Positions 29,612 to 39,464 of a stretch of 64,000 nt of DNA are shown here, in pieces. A program made the position numbers and the translations under genes. How positions within the stretch are numbered: position 1 is the first letter of the stretch; every line of letters begins with the position of its first letter. The stretch spans positions 88,029,648-88,093,647 of the forward strand of contig OZ020267.1 in the NCBI GenBank assembly GCA_963971225.1. The letters are read 5' to 3'. Below the pieces are notes generated by a model. The model saw only the letters and a list, made by a program, of their open reading frames with translations. It made no database searches and was not told where the DNA came from. Source of the stretch: Melieria omissa (Eukaryota; Arthropoda; Insecta; Diptera; Ulidiidae).

Positions 29612-31936
29612 TTATGAGGATATCGGTAAGGGGCAAAGTTTTGAAATTGAGCGCTTATAGATGCCATGTTGTGTACGAACGGTCACTACTCGGACCAAAT
29701 CATCTTGTCCAGGGTGTAGGTCGATGACGCGAGCCAGGATCCACTCATTAGGGGGCAGCCTATCATTCTTTACGATAACCAGATCGTTTAGCTGCAAATT
29801 TGGTTCTTGCCGATACCACTTGGGACGCGCTTGAAGGTGTGAGAGCCAATCCGATGTCCACTGCTTCCAAAATTGCTGTAGCATTCGTTGCGTTTGAGTG
29901 AAGTGCTGGCTGAGCGATATGTTAGCTGCTGGTGTGGCGGTTGGCAGCGAAAGCAGGGAGTCTCCGATGAGAAAATGACCGGGCGTAAGCACCATCAATT
30001 CGTTTGGGTCTGTAGACAAAGGGCATAATGGCCTAGAGTTTAGACACGACTCAATGCGCACCAGAAGGGTTGCGAGTGCTTCATAAGTGAGTCTTGTACC
30101 GTTGACTACCCGTTTTAAATGGTACTTAACAGACTTTACATTCGCTTCCCACAACCCCCCGAAGTTAGGTGAGTGTGGAGGGTTGAAATGCCACTGGATA
30201 CCTTGACTTGCCAACTTCGGTACGATGTCTTGTTCTACGGCCTCTGTGAATTTACGTTGACTTGTTTGTAGTACCTTTTCTGCCCCTACAAAATTAGTTC
30301 CACAGTCGCTGTACATATCTTTGCATACACCTCGACGCCCAATGAATCTTTGAAGCGCCCACAAAAAACTTTCCGTGGACATTCCGGTAACAGCTTCGAG
30401 ATGAATGCATTTGGTGGCTAAACATATAAAAATGGCTACGTAGCCTTTGTAGTTTGTATTTCCACGGAACCTGGATGATTTTATTTCGATGGCCCCGGTG
30501 TAGTCGACTCCGGTTGCTAAAAACGGACGTTGTGGCGGATTCACTCGATGCAATGGAAGGTCGCCCATTAGTTGGTTTGCCAGTTCTGGCTTGTTTCGAA
30601 AGCATTTAATGCATTTCCGAAGGTGCTGCTGAACAGTGCGCCTTGCAGTTATAATCCAGAACTGTTGGCGTAGGTATGACAGAGTTAATTGTGCACCGCC
30701 GTGCAATATTGTTATGTGCGCATTGGCAATGACTAAGCCAGTGAAGTGATGACTACTTGGTAAGATAATAGGATGTTTCTGATCAAACGACAAAGTTGAA
30801 CGCTGAATTCGGCCACGCACTCGAAGAATTTGTTGATCGTCAAGAAATGGTGTGAGTTTGGCTAATTTACTGCCGCTGGGGAGTGGTTTTCCAGCTCGAA
30901 CATTGGACACTTCCTTTGTAAATGCTTCCTGCTGCACAAGCTTGACCAGTTTTGCTAAACTCTGCTTCAATTCGGTGACTGTAAGAGGCCCATTCAGACG
31001 GGACTGGCTTAGTGCACGGTTGCGACAATTGTAAGCGAAACGAGACAGATAGGCGCATACACGTAAGGTCTTGCTCAGCGACGAGTATCTCATAATTATT
31101 GAATCTTGGCAAGCTATCATGTGTACTTTAACTGGCTGCTTTTTGACCTCGGCCAAGTCTTCATTTACTAGTAATTTTTCAGTGTTGAACCTTGGCCAAC
31201 GGTTCTCTGGCTGCAATAACCAATTTGGACCCGCCCACCATAATTGAAATGTTGATATCACGGCTGGTGTTATTCCACGGGTGGCACAATCGGCCGGGTT
31301 CTCAAGTGTGCCGACATGACCCCATTGTGATGGCGATGGTGCGTGTAAAATCTTCCCAACTCTATTGACCACATATGTCTGCCACCGGCTAAGGTCGCCG
31401 TTTACCCAATAGAGTACAATTGTTGCATCTGTCCAATAGTAGACGTTTAAATTTACATTTGACAAGGAAAATGATCGCTGAGTCCAATTGATTAATTCTG
31501 TGGATAGAACTGCTCCGCACAACTCGACCCGTGGAATCGTAAGAGGTTTAGTTGGAGTCACTCTACTTTTCGCGATTAAAAGTTGGGTGTAGATTTTACC
31601 ATCAGTACATTTGACGCGTAGATATACGCATGCTGCATATGCAGACGCAGATCCATCACAAAATGCGTGAAGTTGTAGTGATTCAAGGTAGGTTGGTTCA
31701 TATTGCAGCCATCTTGGCACTGTAATGCAATCTAGTCTGGACAATGATTTTAAAAATTGTTGCCATTGATCGTTCAAATGTTCTGGTAGCAACTCATCCC
31801 ATCCCAATGATGTGCAAGCTTGATCTTCCCGCGATGTTTTCCACAACCACACTGATTTTAAAATTATCTTGGCTGCGACAACAACCGGCGCAATAAGCCC
31901 GAGCGGATCGAAGAGTCGAGCTATGGTCGATAGCAT
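29612..31936 (-). CDS. BEL pol: RNase H and integrase
   Basis: 774 codons from the Met in STKRSMLSTIARLFDPLGL, a signature of Pao-type pol just after RT. RNase H motifs follow (HAFCDGSASAYAACVY, VELCGAVLS, YYWTDATIVLYW). Integrase has the HHCC region (HGGAQLTLSYLRQQFW and CIKCFRNK) and a D-D-E core in GVDYTGAIE, YSDCGTNF and LWEANVKS, ending with a C-terminal domain of the LQLNDLVIVKND type. In life it is part of one polyprotein with the RT frame; a one-base shift near 32022 separates them here. Confidence 0.92.
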   Translation of the reverse strand: MLSTIARLFDPLGLIAPVVVAAKIILKSVWLWKTSREDQACTSLGWDELLPEHLNDQWQQFLKSLSRLDCITVPRWLQYEPTYLESLQLHAFCDGSASAYAACVYLRVKCTDGKIYTQLLIAKSRVTPTKPLTIPRVELCGAVLSTELINWTQRSFSLSNVNLNVYYWTDATIVLYWVNGDLSRWQTYVVNRVGKILHAPSPSQWGHVGTLENPADCATRGITPAVISTFQLWWAGPNWLLQPENRWPRFNTEKLLVNEDLAEVKKQPVKVHMIACQDSIIMRYSSLSKTLRVCAYLSRFAYNCRNRALSQSRLNGPLTVTELKQSLAKLVKLVQQEAFTKEVSNVRAGKPLPSGSKLAKLTPFLDDQQILRVRGRIQRSTLSFDQKHPIILPSSHHFTGLVIANAHITILHGGAQLTLSYLRQQFWIITARRTVQQHLRKCIKCFRNKPELANQLMGDLPLHRVNPPQRPFLATGVDYTGAIEIKSSRFRGNTNYKGYVAIFICLATKCIHLEAVTGMSTESFLWALQRFIGRRGVCKDMYSDCGTNFVGAEKVLQTSQRKFTEAVEQDIVPKLASQGIQWHFNPPHSPNFGGLWEANVKSVKYHLKRVVNGTRLTYEALATLLVRIESCLNSRPLCPLSTDPNELMVLTPGHFLIGDSLLSLPTATPAANISLSQHFTQTQRMLQQFWKQWTSDWLSHLQARPKWYRQEPNLQLNDLVIVKNDRLPPNEWILARVIDLHPGQDDLVRVVTVRTQHGIYKRSISKLCPLPISS

Positions 31937-32016
31937 TGATCGTTTTGTAGAAGAAAAGTCTACTTTGAAATTGAGTTTAAACTTGAAAATATCCTGATTT
32001 GGTTGCCAGTAGATTC

Positions 32017-33555
32017 CTAATGTTTTACGGTCTCATTGCTAGTCAATTCTAAAACGTTGCTCTTCGCCACATGTTCGGTGGGAATACCGTCGAGCAGGCT
32101 TGGTGCATTGCTACTCCATTTTCGGAGTTCCATACCTGCTGAGCGTAACATTAACGTCACCTGGTTGCGAATATCAGTTGCTAGCTCAATTGTATGGCTA
32201 CCAGAGAGTACGTCATCCACATAAATTTCAGTTTTGAGTACAGACTCTGCGAGTGGATATGCCTCCTTTTCGTCGTCGGCGAGTTGATGTAGGACTCGTA
32301 TTGCCGTATAGGGTGCTGATGCTGTCCCAAATGTAACCGTGGGGAGACAGTACTCTTGTATGTCGTTTGCTTTGTTCCGCCATAAGATGCGTTGGTACTG
32401 ATAGTCGTCTTGATGCATGTCTATGCAGCGATACATTTTCTGTATGTCGGCTGTGAATACAAATTTATGCTTCCTCCAATTCAAAATTACTGCGGCTAAA
32501 TCATTTTGCAGAGCCGGGCCTACACATAACACATCGTTAAGCGATCTTCCATTGGTTGTGTGGCAAGAAGCGTCGAATACTATGCGAAGTTTTGTCGTTA
32601 AGCTGTCTTCTTTTATCACAGCATGATGCGGCAGAACGCATGATGTGACCGTTGGTCTGCCCGTCGATGTCTGGACGCAATGTTCCGCCTCCGTTGTAGT
32701 TGCAGGAGTGATTTGGTTGAGGGAGAAATATTCTTCAATACCGTCCCCATAACGTTTCAGTAAAACGTCGTTACGCTGAAGCTTTCGCTCTAAATGGTGA
32801 AAACGATTTAATGCGATTTGTCTGGACCGACCAAGTGTTTGAGCTTCATCAAATAAATGTTTCAGTGGAAGTCTGACTAGATATTTGCCATTTGGTTGAC
32901 GTATATGCGTTTTTTGAAAATGGGTTTCACACCAGTTTTCTTCATCTGTAAGATCTCGCTCATTGGGTACTTGATCGAGTTCATAAAATCGTTGAACAAG
33001 TGACTCTAATTCGATTGTGGTATGATTGCAATGAATGCTGGCCGCGTTCTGATGCATGGGTGCAGCGTTGCCAGACAAGATCCATCCTAAGTGTGTGTTT
33101 TGAGCAATAGGTTCGTCAAACCTTCCAAAACGTGTTTCTGGCAACAAAAGTTGAGCGAAGATATCTGCGCCGATGAGTAAATCAATACGGTGAGATTGAT
33201 AATAATTGGGATCTGCCAACTGCAGTCCTTGAATGTGTGACCATTGTTGTGGCTCGATGGTTTGACTTGGCAGTTTGGTAGTGAGTGCATTTAAAATGAA
33301 AGCGGCGTCAACTACCACATTAAATGCAGAGTTGACCCATGAGCGTATGCTGAAGCTGGCGGTTTGCTTGCAGCGATATGCTGTGTTGCTGCCCACACCT
33401 GATATATCTGTCGAAGTATGCTTACGTGGCAGTCCAAGTGTCTGAACTGCGCGTTCCGAAATGATTGTACACTCCGAGCCTTGATCTAATAGGGCGCGCA
33501 CTACTAGGGTCTGATTTGTGACATCGTTCACCAGCGTGACACGGGCGGTAGCCAA
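32017..33555 (-). CDS. BEL protease and reverse transcriptase
   Basis: 512 codons. The aspartic protease is LLDQGSECTIIS (about residue 23). RT follows with LRIVFDASCHTTNGRSLND, FTADIQKMYRCIDM, FGTASAPYTAIRVL and the catalytic EIYVDDVLSG. The frame overlaps the end of gag by 28 bases in a different register, as expected for frameshift expression, although separate initiation cannot be excluded. It stops at VKH* near 32020, where the other frame continues KTLGIYW: a single-base lesion. Confidence 0.92.
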   Translation of the reverse strand: MATARVTLVNDVTNQTLVVRALLDQGSECTIISERAVQTLGLPRKHTSTDISGVGSNTAYRCKQTASFSIRSWVNSAFNVVVDAAFILNALTTKLPSQTIEPQQWSHIQGLQLADPNYYQSHRIDLLIGADIFAQLLLPETRFGRFDEPIAQNTHLGWILSGNAAPMHQNAASIHCNHTTIELESLVQRFYELDQVPNERDLTDEENWCETHFQKTHIRQPNGKYLVRLPLKHLFDEAQTLGRSRQIALNRFHHLERKLQRNDVLLKRYGDGIEEYFSLNQITPATTTEAEHCVQTSTGRPTVTSCVLPHHAVIKEDSLTTKLRIVFDASCHTTNGRSLNDVLCVGPALQNDLAAVILNWRKHKFVFTADIQKMYRCIDMHQDDYQYQRILWRNKANDIQEYCLPTVTFGTASAPYTAIRVLHQLADDEKEAYPLAESVLKTEIYVDDVLSGSHTIELATDIRNQVTLMLRSAGMELRKWSSNAPSLLDGIPTEHVAKSNVLELTSNETVKH

Positions 33556-35066
33556 AAGTACCGTGTGGGAAGCATAATGCGTCGGCGTTGTAAGAAGTTG
33601 AGTGGTGTGCGTTGACCTTGAAGACGTGGGCGTTTGAGAAGGCGTGGTGAATCTGGCGCGCTCTTACGTTGGAAGGATGGAGCCGACTGATTTAATTGTG
33701 CTTGCGCGTTTTCGTTGCGGAGAGAAACATATGTCGGTGAGTTAGCTGTTTCGTTGTTCTGAGAGGACCTTGAAGTGGGGAAATGTAATAGAGTGTGGTG
33801 TCGTTGACCACACTGTAGACAGTTCTTTGCGCTCGTACAATGAGAAACTGCATGGGTCCTGCTCAAACAATTTAGACAGAGTTTCGCTTTGTCTACGATA
33901 GATTTTCTCTCAAAGCAATCTTTGGAGAGGAAGGTTGAACAACGACGCAAGATGTGAGCATCGCCGCACAGATAACATGAGCTGACGTTATTCGGTTGTG
34001 CAGTGGCATGAAAGCTATTTTTGTTATGACCAAATTTCCTTGTATTTCGATTATGGCGGTTATTAGATGAAATATGATCATTCGAGCTATTCGATTTTGG
34101 CAGTGACTGCAAGTCGCTGGAAACATTTCTGTTTTCAATTACATTGATAGTGACAAGACGATTGTTTAGAAACGATTCGAGCGCTTCGAAGGTGGGAATA
34201 CTAGTTTCACTACCCAAGTGGTGTTCCCATGCTTGATGCGTATCCCTTGGTAATTTTGTTGACAAAAAATATGCAATCCAGTGGTTGCAGTCCGAGACTG
34301 GAATTTTTAATCGCTTAAATTCGTTAATGCAGACATTAGCAATATTAACAAAGAATCTAATATCCTCGGAGCGCTCTTTTGTGAGAGCGGGCAAGCTGAA
34401 GAGCTTATTCATATGGTGCATGAATAGCAAACGGGGATTATTGTACCGCTTTACGATTAAGTCCCAAGCTGTCATGTAGTTGGTTTCAGTTAAAGCCATT
34501 TGTTGAACATCGCAATCCTGAGCTGCGGGCAATGCCTTCTTTAAGAAGTGAAATTTTTGAATCGCATTCAGATCGGAGTTAGTGTGAATCAGACGTTGAA
34601 ACGCGTCGTGAAATGCCGGCCATTCTACATAATTTCCCGAAAACGACGGCAGCGGTAGCTTCGGCAACTCGATGGGGGACGGCGTATTGGAACCGGTGCT
34701 CAAGGCTGAGGCCGACTCTACGGGTTTGGGTGACAACTCCTCTTGTGCATCTAAAAGAGCACACCGGTAATCAAAATATGACTCTTCAAACTGCGACGCG
34801 ATTTTTTCTGCAAAATAGTTCAAACTACGTGCCGAATCATGACATACAAGAAGTTTGTGGGTTTCACTAAACTCTTTATGCAACCATTCCGCCTTTTCCA
34901 GACGCACTTGACAATACGATTTAGTTTTCCTAGTGGTGCTGTCCTTTTTACAGTTTCTATGTAGCTGTTTGACATTTTCCAACCGATCTGCTTGCAATGT
35001 TGCTAAAGCGTCCACATCTGCCTTTCCAGATGTGCTTCCTTTACCAGGTTTTCCCATTTGGCCCAC
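33528..35066 (-). CDS. BEL gag
   Basis: 512 codons. The central conserved Pao gag region is present: LPLPSFSGNYVEWPAFHDAFQ, then NAIQKFHFLKKAL, then WDLIVKRYNNPRLLF. Three Cys-rich knuckles lie near the C-terminus (CYLCGDAHILRRC, CLNCLSRTHAVSHC, CLQCGQRHHTLLH). It would form the virus-like particle core and bind RNA. The start at 35066 gives MGQMGKPGKGS with no competing upstream ATG in frame. No lesion is visible. Confidence 0.9.
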   Translation of the reverse strand: MGQMGKPGKGSTSGKADVDALATLQADRLENVKQLHRNCKKDSTTRKTKSYCQVRLEKAEWLHKEFSETHKLLVCHDSARSLNYFAEKIASQFEESYFDYRCALLDAQEELSPKPVESASALSTGSNTPSPIELPKLPLPSFSGNYVEWPAFHDAFQRLIHTNSDLNAIQKFHFLKKALPAAQDCDVQQMALTETNYMTAWDLIVKRYNNPRLLFMHHMNKLFSLPALTKERSEDIRFFVNIANVCINEFKRLKIPVSDCNHWIAYFLSTKLPRDTHQAWEHHLGSETSIPTFEALESFLNNRLVTINVIENRNVSSDLQSLPKSNSSNDHISSNNRHNRNTRKFGHNKNSFHATAQPNNVSSCYLCGDAHILRRCSTFLSKDCFERKSIVDKAKLCLNCLSRTHAVSHCTSAKNCLQCGQRHHTLLHFPTSRSSQNNETANSPTYVSLRNENAQAQLNQSAPSFQRKSAPDSPRLLKRPRLQGQRTPLNFLQRRRIMLPTRYFWLPPVSRW

Positions 35067-35505
35067 TTGTCTACCTTACCGATATACCTCACTCACTAAA
35101 TGTAGCGCAACAAATACCCAATTAAACGCAACCAAAGATAATGCACAAACACACTTACTTCGTAGCTGAACGGTGAGCCTTGGTCGCCTCGGTTCGGGTG
35201 TTGTAGTTGTTGCTCGTTGTCGTCAATGTGCTCGTGTTGTAGTTGGTGTTCCAGTGGTGTTCACTGCTGCCGCTGCTCGCAACTCCTCTGCATTGCATGT
35301 GACGTCACTGATTGATGCTGCTTCTTGTTGTCAGGTTTCCGATGTTGTTTTCCAGTGCGCTTGTCGTCACCTCTAGCGATTTGGTAACGGTTCTTTATTT
35401 GTTCAGATGTGCAGCACCACTTTTTGCAACATATTATTTTATGTAGATGTTAAATGTAATGAAACTTTGTTTGAATTTGATTTTATGTCACTAAGATTCC
35501 AATTA

Positions 35506-35844
35506 CGGCAGCCGCCGTGGCTCAGTTGGTTAGTGCGCGGTCCAACGAGTCGCATGCAGAGCGACGCTAGTTCGAATTCTGCATGTAGTAACACTTAAAA
35601 AAAATAACGGGAAACTCGTTTTCTCTTTCGGCGGCTGTCCTCTCAGCTGGAAATGGCAAACCTCTGAGAGTACAAAATTGCCTATGAAAAAGCTCCCAAT
35701 CTGCCGTTCGGAACCGGCATAAAACTGTAGGTCCCTTCCACCCGCGTACAAAATTCACACGCACAACACGGGTGGTTGCGGGAAGCTAGGCCTTAGTCTC
35801 GCGTAAGCGGGCTGTCGTGCCAGTCAATTAAAAAAAAAAATTAA
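35506..35844 (+). mobile_element. tRNA-headed SINE in the BEL leader (SINE-a copy 1)
   Basis: It is flanked by the 14-bp duplication TAAGATTCCAATTA (35492-35505, 35845-35858). The head has a box A-like TGGCTCAGTTGGTTAGTGCG and a box B-like AGTTCGAATTC. The body contains GGAAATGGCAAACCTCTGAG and AAACTGTAGGTCCCTTCC, and the tail is A-rich. A near-identical copy is at 43691. Confidence 0.92.
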
Positions 35845-35931
35845 TAAGATTCCAATTAATTTGCTTATTTAAGTTCAAAGTTTATTTTAATGTTAATTTC
35901 ACTGGGTTCCCCCCATGGGCCACCATTTTTA

Positions 35932-36226
35932 TGTGCAGGATTTGCATTGTAACAAGTGGGGTTCTTTTTATTTTGGATGTCTTTTATTTGTTTTTCTTAT
36001 TGTCTATTATTGTTTAGAATCTTTCAGTTACAATTCAGGTTTTTATTAATTTTAATTTTAATGTCAAAGTTTCGGTGCTTCCACTTTCTCTGCCGTTGGT
36101 CTTCAGGATGCAAACTCACGCCACTTAGTGATGGCAAAATCACGTTTTTTAGCGATGGCAAGATCACGCTTATTGCCGACTGCCAACGGTGTAGCCAGTT
36201 TTTGTTGTTTCCTTCGAAACCGTACA
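35932..36226 (-). repeat. BEL 5' LTR
   Basis: 295 bp, paired with 29152-29440. Just inside on the element strand lies TGGTGGCCCATGGGG, a candidate tRNA primer site that starts TGG. Confidence 0.92.
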
Positions 36227-36231
36227 TCATC

Positions 36232-37151
36232 CGTGCAGGACCGTCTAGCTTTATTAAATAACTTCTTGGCTGTTCTGCGGAGCTCACTGATTTCAGCACA
36301 CCACCAGGGGGGTCTGAATCTTTTCCGCGTGGACAGCTTCCGCAATGGGCAAGCTACGTCTACTGCCGCATTCAGCATCGACGTGAATGACTCAACTGAC
36401 TTATTAAGTGCCTCCTTACTGTCGAGCGGTCTTGGAATGTCAGCTATGAGAAGGCACTGGACCGTGTCATAATAAAGAGGCCACTTGGCCTATTTTAAAT
36501 TTCTAAAGAGGGGTTGCCTTGGAACTTTATCCAAGATCTCCCACAATAAGTATCTATGATCCGAGAAAGATTGATCCTTGGAGACCCTCCAATTACTCAG
36601 TCGGTTCGATACAGTTTGAGAGGCAAGACTGAGATCGAGAACTTCTTGCCTGTTTCTAGTAATAAAGGTAGGTTCTTTACCCTTATTACATATGTGAAGA
36701 TTAGTGGAGAGGATAAAATCGAAAAGATTTTCGACTCTTATATTAGTATTGGAGCTGCCCCACACTTCATGATGCGCGTTGGCGTCACAACCTATCACCA
36801 AATCTACGCTATCATTAGCAGCATGATGTACTAACCTGGATAGGCCGTCTTCTGGAAGGGATTGATGGTCGTGTGCCAAGTAGGCCGAGACGATCCAGAG
36901 CTTCCTCGAATCGAGCTCGATGCTTGCCGCTACCATGTCCCCGTTGCTGTAATTCGAGAGCAGAAATGTACAAAATTTGTTGCTGACTAATATGCACGCC
37001 CTATGCCTACCTGCTTGCGTTGCATAAAGCAATTTGTGTGTATTAGTCCTGAGGCCGCGTACGAGGCCGTTCACCACCCACGGCTCCTGGATCAGGACGA
37101 TGTCATCCGTGCGTTGCCAAGCGGAGAATGAGGCTGGCGGCCGCAGCCTTA
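36232..37151 (-). pseudogene. LINE-2 ORF2 endonuclease and linker
   Basis: From the Harbinger-type edge downward: NLHHSKAAAASLI, a frameshift, then QEPWVVNGLV, RACILVSNK, IVSAYLAHD, GCDANAHHEVWGSSNTN, EPTFITRNRQEVLDLSLA and SFSDHRYLLWE. These are the APE endonuclease boxes of the LINE-1 family. The linker (RPPWWCAEISELRRTAKKLFNKARRS) follows in another frame and stops at the BEL target site. At least two frameshifts are present. Confidence 0.85.
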
Positions 37152-37931
37152 GGGCCGTTTTCTCATCTTCCCGTTAACTTTAAAGTTCACTTTAACGGGC
37201 CGATAAACGCATTTTCGTTATCTCATCTGCCCGTTAAGCTATCCTCCCGATAAAATTTACCGGGAGGATTGAGTGCCTGTTAAACTTTAAAGTGAACTTT
37301 AAGTGGAAATGGTGCCAAGTACATGCATATGTTTGTTTACAAACAAAAAACAGCTGATCATGAAATTACAATTTGAAATGAAATTTGAATTTGAGATCTT
37401 TCGGTATGGAAAATAGGCGTGTTTCTTAAATTCATGCACTGGAAGACGCTTTTGAAAGTACGGAGTCACAAAATGCGGCAAATATAACATATAACAGCCA
37501 ATTGGACTATTTCACTGCTTTGCACTGCTGACATGTCCAATCGCTGCTGGGCCGCCACCTGTGCGATACGTCTCGCTCTTCTGCGCTGCAAGTTCCAGCT
37601 TGGACTTGCGGTTCAAGCTGTCAAACTTGTCCCTCAACGATTTCCAACGTTGGGACACGCCCCATTTGCCAGTAAAAGCATCAACAAGATTTTGCCAGGC
37701 AAAATTTTTATTTTTTCCTTCAAAAATAATTATAATTTTTCACAAACAGCTGATTGCGCCGCCAAGTGCTGCCCAATGCTGACCAGTGATGCCAAAAAAT
37801 CAGACCTGTTAAATTTATATTTATCAGGAAGATGAGAAAACGAAAATATTTACCGGCCACTTTAAAGTGACCTTTAGCTAAAGTTCACTTTAGCTACCGG
37901 TCACTTTAACGGGAAGATGAGAAAACGGCCC
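37152..37931 (-). mobile_element. PIF/Harbinger-type deletion derivative
   Basis: The TIRs begin GGGCCGTTTTCTCATCTTCC, and TTA is duplicated on both sides (37149-37151, 37932-37934). A 3-bp TTA/TAA duplication is the PIF/Harbinger preference. Subterminal blocks built on CACTTTAACGGG and CTTTAAAGT are repeated in both arms. Excision on paper restores the LINE-2 endonuclease start (NLHHSKAAA). It holds a DNA-binding-domain remnant and no DDE nuclease. Confidence 0.8.
37512..37710 (-). pseudogene. MADF/Myb-SANT-like DNA-binding domain remnant
   Basis: The minus strand reads WQNLVDAFTGKWGVSQRWKS, then LRDKFDSLNRKSKLE and YRTGGGPAA, and stops at 37512-37514. An Arg/Lys-Trp-x-x-Leu-Arg-Asp helix followed by a TGGGP motif is characteristic of the trihelix proteins encoded beside the nuclease in Harbinger elements. 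Whether MADF or Myb/SANT is the better label cannot be decided by eye. It is too short to be a complete gene. Confidence 0.6.
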
Positions 37932-39042
37932 TTAGAGTGGTGGAGGTTAATTTGCACCACCTTCAGGATTACTGCTTCGAGTGGTACTATTGGTCCCCAC
38001 CACGGTCATGTTAGCCGCGTCTTCGGGGTCTGACTCCAGCAGATCTTCTTCGTTCATCAGGGATGAACGAAATAAGTCCGCCAGCTCCATGTCAGTGTCA
38101 TCACTAACACTAGACCCGTACGTGGAGGCAGTTTCAGTTGCGTTGGTCGGCTACAACTGAAATGCCGGCGGCAGAGTTGGACAGGGATAAGGTTGGGTTG
38201 GAAGAGGCAATCACTGGTCGGGGGCACTTTCCGCAAGCTTTTGGTCAGCTACAGAAGGTGCTTCCGACGCGGCTTTGACGCCGCTGGTGTCGCCGTCCTT
38301 TTTAAAGACCCGCATGGTTATGGAGGATAAAGCATGCAATGACGCCATTGCAGGCTGACAAGGGGGCTAGGGAATTTGAATCCACCAAGAAAATGACAGA
38401 TCTAAAATCCCCTCTCGGCTCCTCCAGCCGAGTCATCCTCCAATTGGAGGTCACCAGCTTTGGATTGCTCCGCCTAATTATCTCCAGGATAACTTTCGGG
38501 TCCGCGGGTTCAGCTGGGATCCAGGCACGCGCTATTGGCTGGATAGGGACCTGATCCTTAGCAACGACCTTAAGTTTCGCGCCTGGCTATACTTCGCCAA
38601 ACCTCGAGATCGCGATCTTAAAAAGATCCACGGACCTTTGGTCGGCGAAGCGATCAGCTTCACATGGCCCTGATGCCATCCGCTGTCGCGACAAGAAGGA
38701 GCATCGCCAGGATGCTCGTCCAAGATAGCGAGAAAGATCGGTGTTAGCCTGGCCTCAGCCGTCTTCCATTGATCAGGCGAAATGCAGCCGTCGGGGTCGC
38801 TCTCGTCGACCACCGCCACTATGATGTGGCCTGCGAGAATTTCACTGAAGGTCCTCGGGGCAGCTGAAAGGCTGCACAGTCGGTCGGTTCGGGTTGGTAT
38901 CACCCTCCTCCACGACCCGCGTCGCCCACTTAAGCGAAGCTTTCTGGTTTTCCGTGCGTTGCTCTACCGGAGTTAGATTGAGGCGTTCAATTAAACGCAG
39001 GGCAACGGGACGGCTACCACGGCGCAGTAGTTGGTGTCCCAC
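37932..39042 (-). pseudogene. LINE-2 ORF1 (gag-like) and ORF2 start
   Basis: From 39042: ALRLIERLNLTPVEQRTENQ, a shift, then FSEILAGHIIVAVVDESDPD with GCISPDQW and CRDSGWHQGHVKLIA, then in a further frame AWIPAEPADPKVILEIIRRS and VTSNWRMTRLEEP, then an acidic end near 38040 (LLESDPEDAANMTVV). Each block has its counterpart in LINE-1 ORF1. Three or more frameshifts are present. The first bases of ORF2 follow and stop at the Harbinger-type target (37932). Confidence 0.78.
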
Positions 39043-39060
39043 GAAGCAAAAACCACCAAT

Positions 39061-39464
39061 GCAGCTCCTGTCCTTGAGGAATTCACTTCACACGCGAACG
39101 CTTAACCGAAATTTATTAGAAGTCACTCGGACTTAGGGAAAACAACGTTTAGAAACGATTAAAATTCAATTATTTAGAATTTATTCACAGCACCGAAAAA
39201 ATTTGCGCACAGTATCAAGAGTGGCGTTGCCAGGTCTGTTACGTAATAATTGTTTTATTTTTATGTAATGTAATTAGATTTCACCTTAAGCTAATGAAGA
39301 GCATTTGAGGATGTATAACAAACATTTCAGCCGATTTATATTAACTTTTGTGAACACACATCACACATCATTGTAAAACAACAGGTAAAAAAGAAAGCTA
39401 TATCCTTTTGGCTGTCAATTGGTGTATTTTGACATTTTCTTACATCTTTCATCAAATTTTAATA
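39061..39464. other. unassigned sequence right of LINE-2
   Basis: AT-rich. It may be the LINE-2 5' UTR followed by interior of the large P-like element. No coding region or repeat is recognised. Confidence 0.4.

Larger units (their letters stand above)
29152..36226 (-). mobile_element. BEL/Pao LTR retrotransposon, nearly intact
   Basis: LTRs lie at 29152-29440 and 35932-36226, with the 5-bp duplication TCATC at 29147-29151 and 36227-36231. Gag, protease-RT and RNase H-integrase are on the minus strand. Removing the element and one TCATC rejoins the LINE-2 linker (FNKARRSCTDE-VWLEYRL). A SINE sits in the leader. I see one frameshift near 32022 and no other gross lesion. BEL/Pao elements use 4-6 bp duplications, which fits. 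Confidence 0.95.
27939..39060 (-). mobile_element. second LOA/I-like non-LTR element (LINE-2), split by BEL and Harbinger-type insertions
   Basis: The same family plan as LINE-1: ORF1 (39042-38000), endonuclease (37990-36490), linker, RNase H (28860-28356), and a Cys/His tail (28286-28029). The 3' UTR (about 28028-27939) contains TGGTATCACAATGGACC. Most of the reverse transcriptase has been deleted. BEL (29152-36226) and a Harbinger-type fragment (37152-37931) are nested inside. Both outer ends are approximate. Confidence 0.85.

Noticed and set aside
35506..35590. tRNA gene (box A and box B at 35506, 43691 and 44085)
   Set aside because: Each is the head of a longer retroposed unit with target duplications and a shared non-tRNA body, so these are SINEs.
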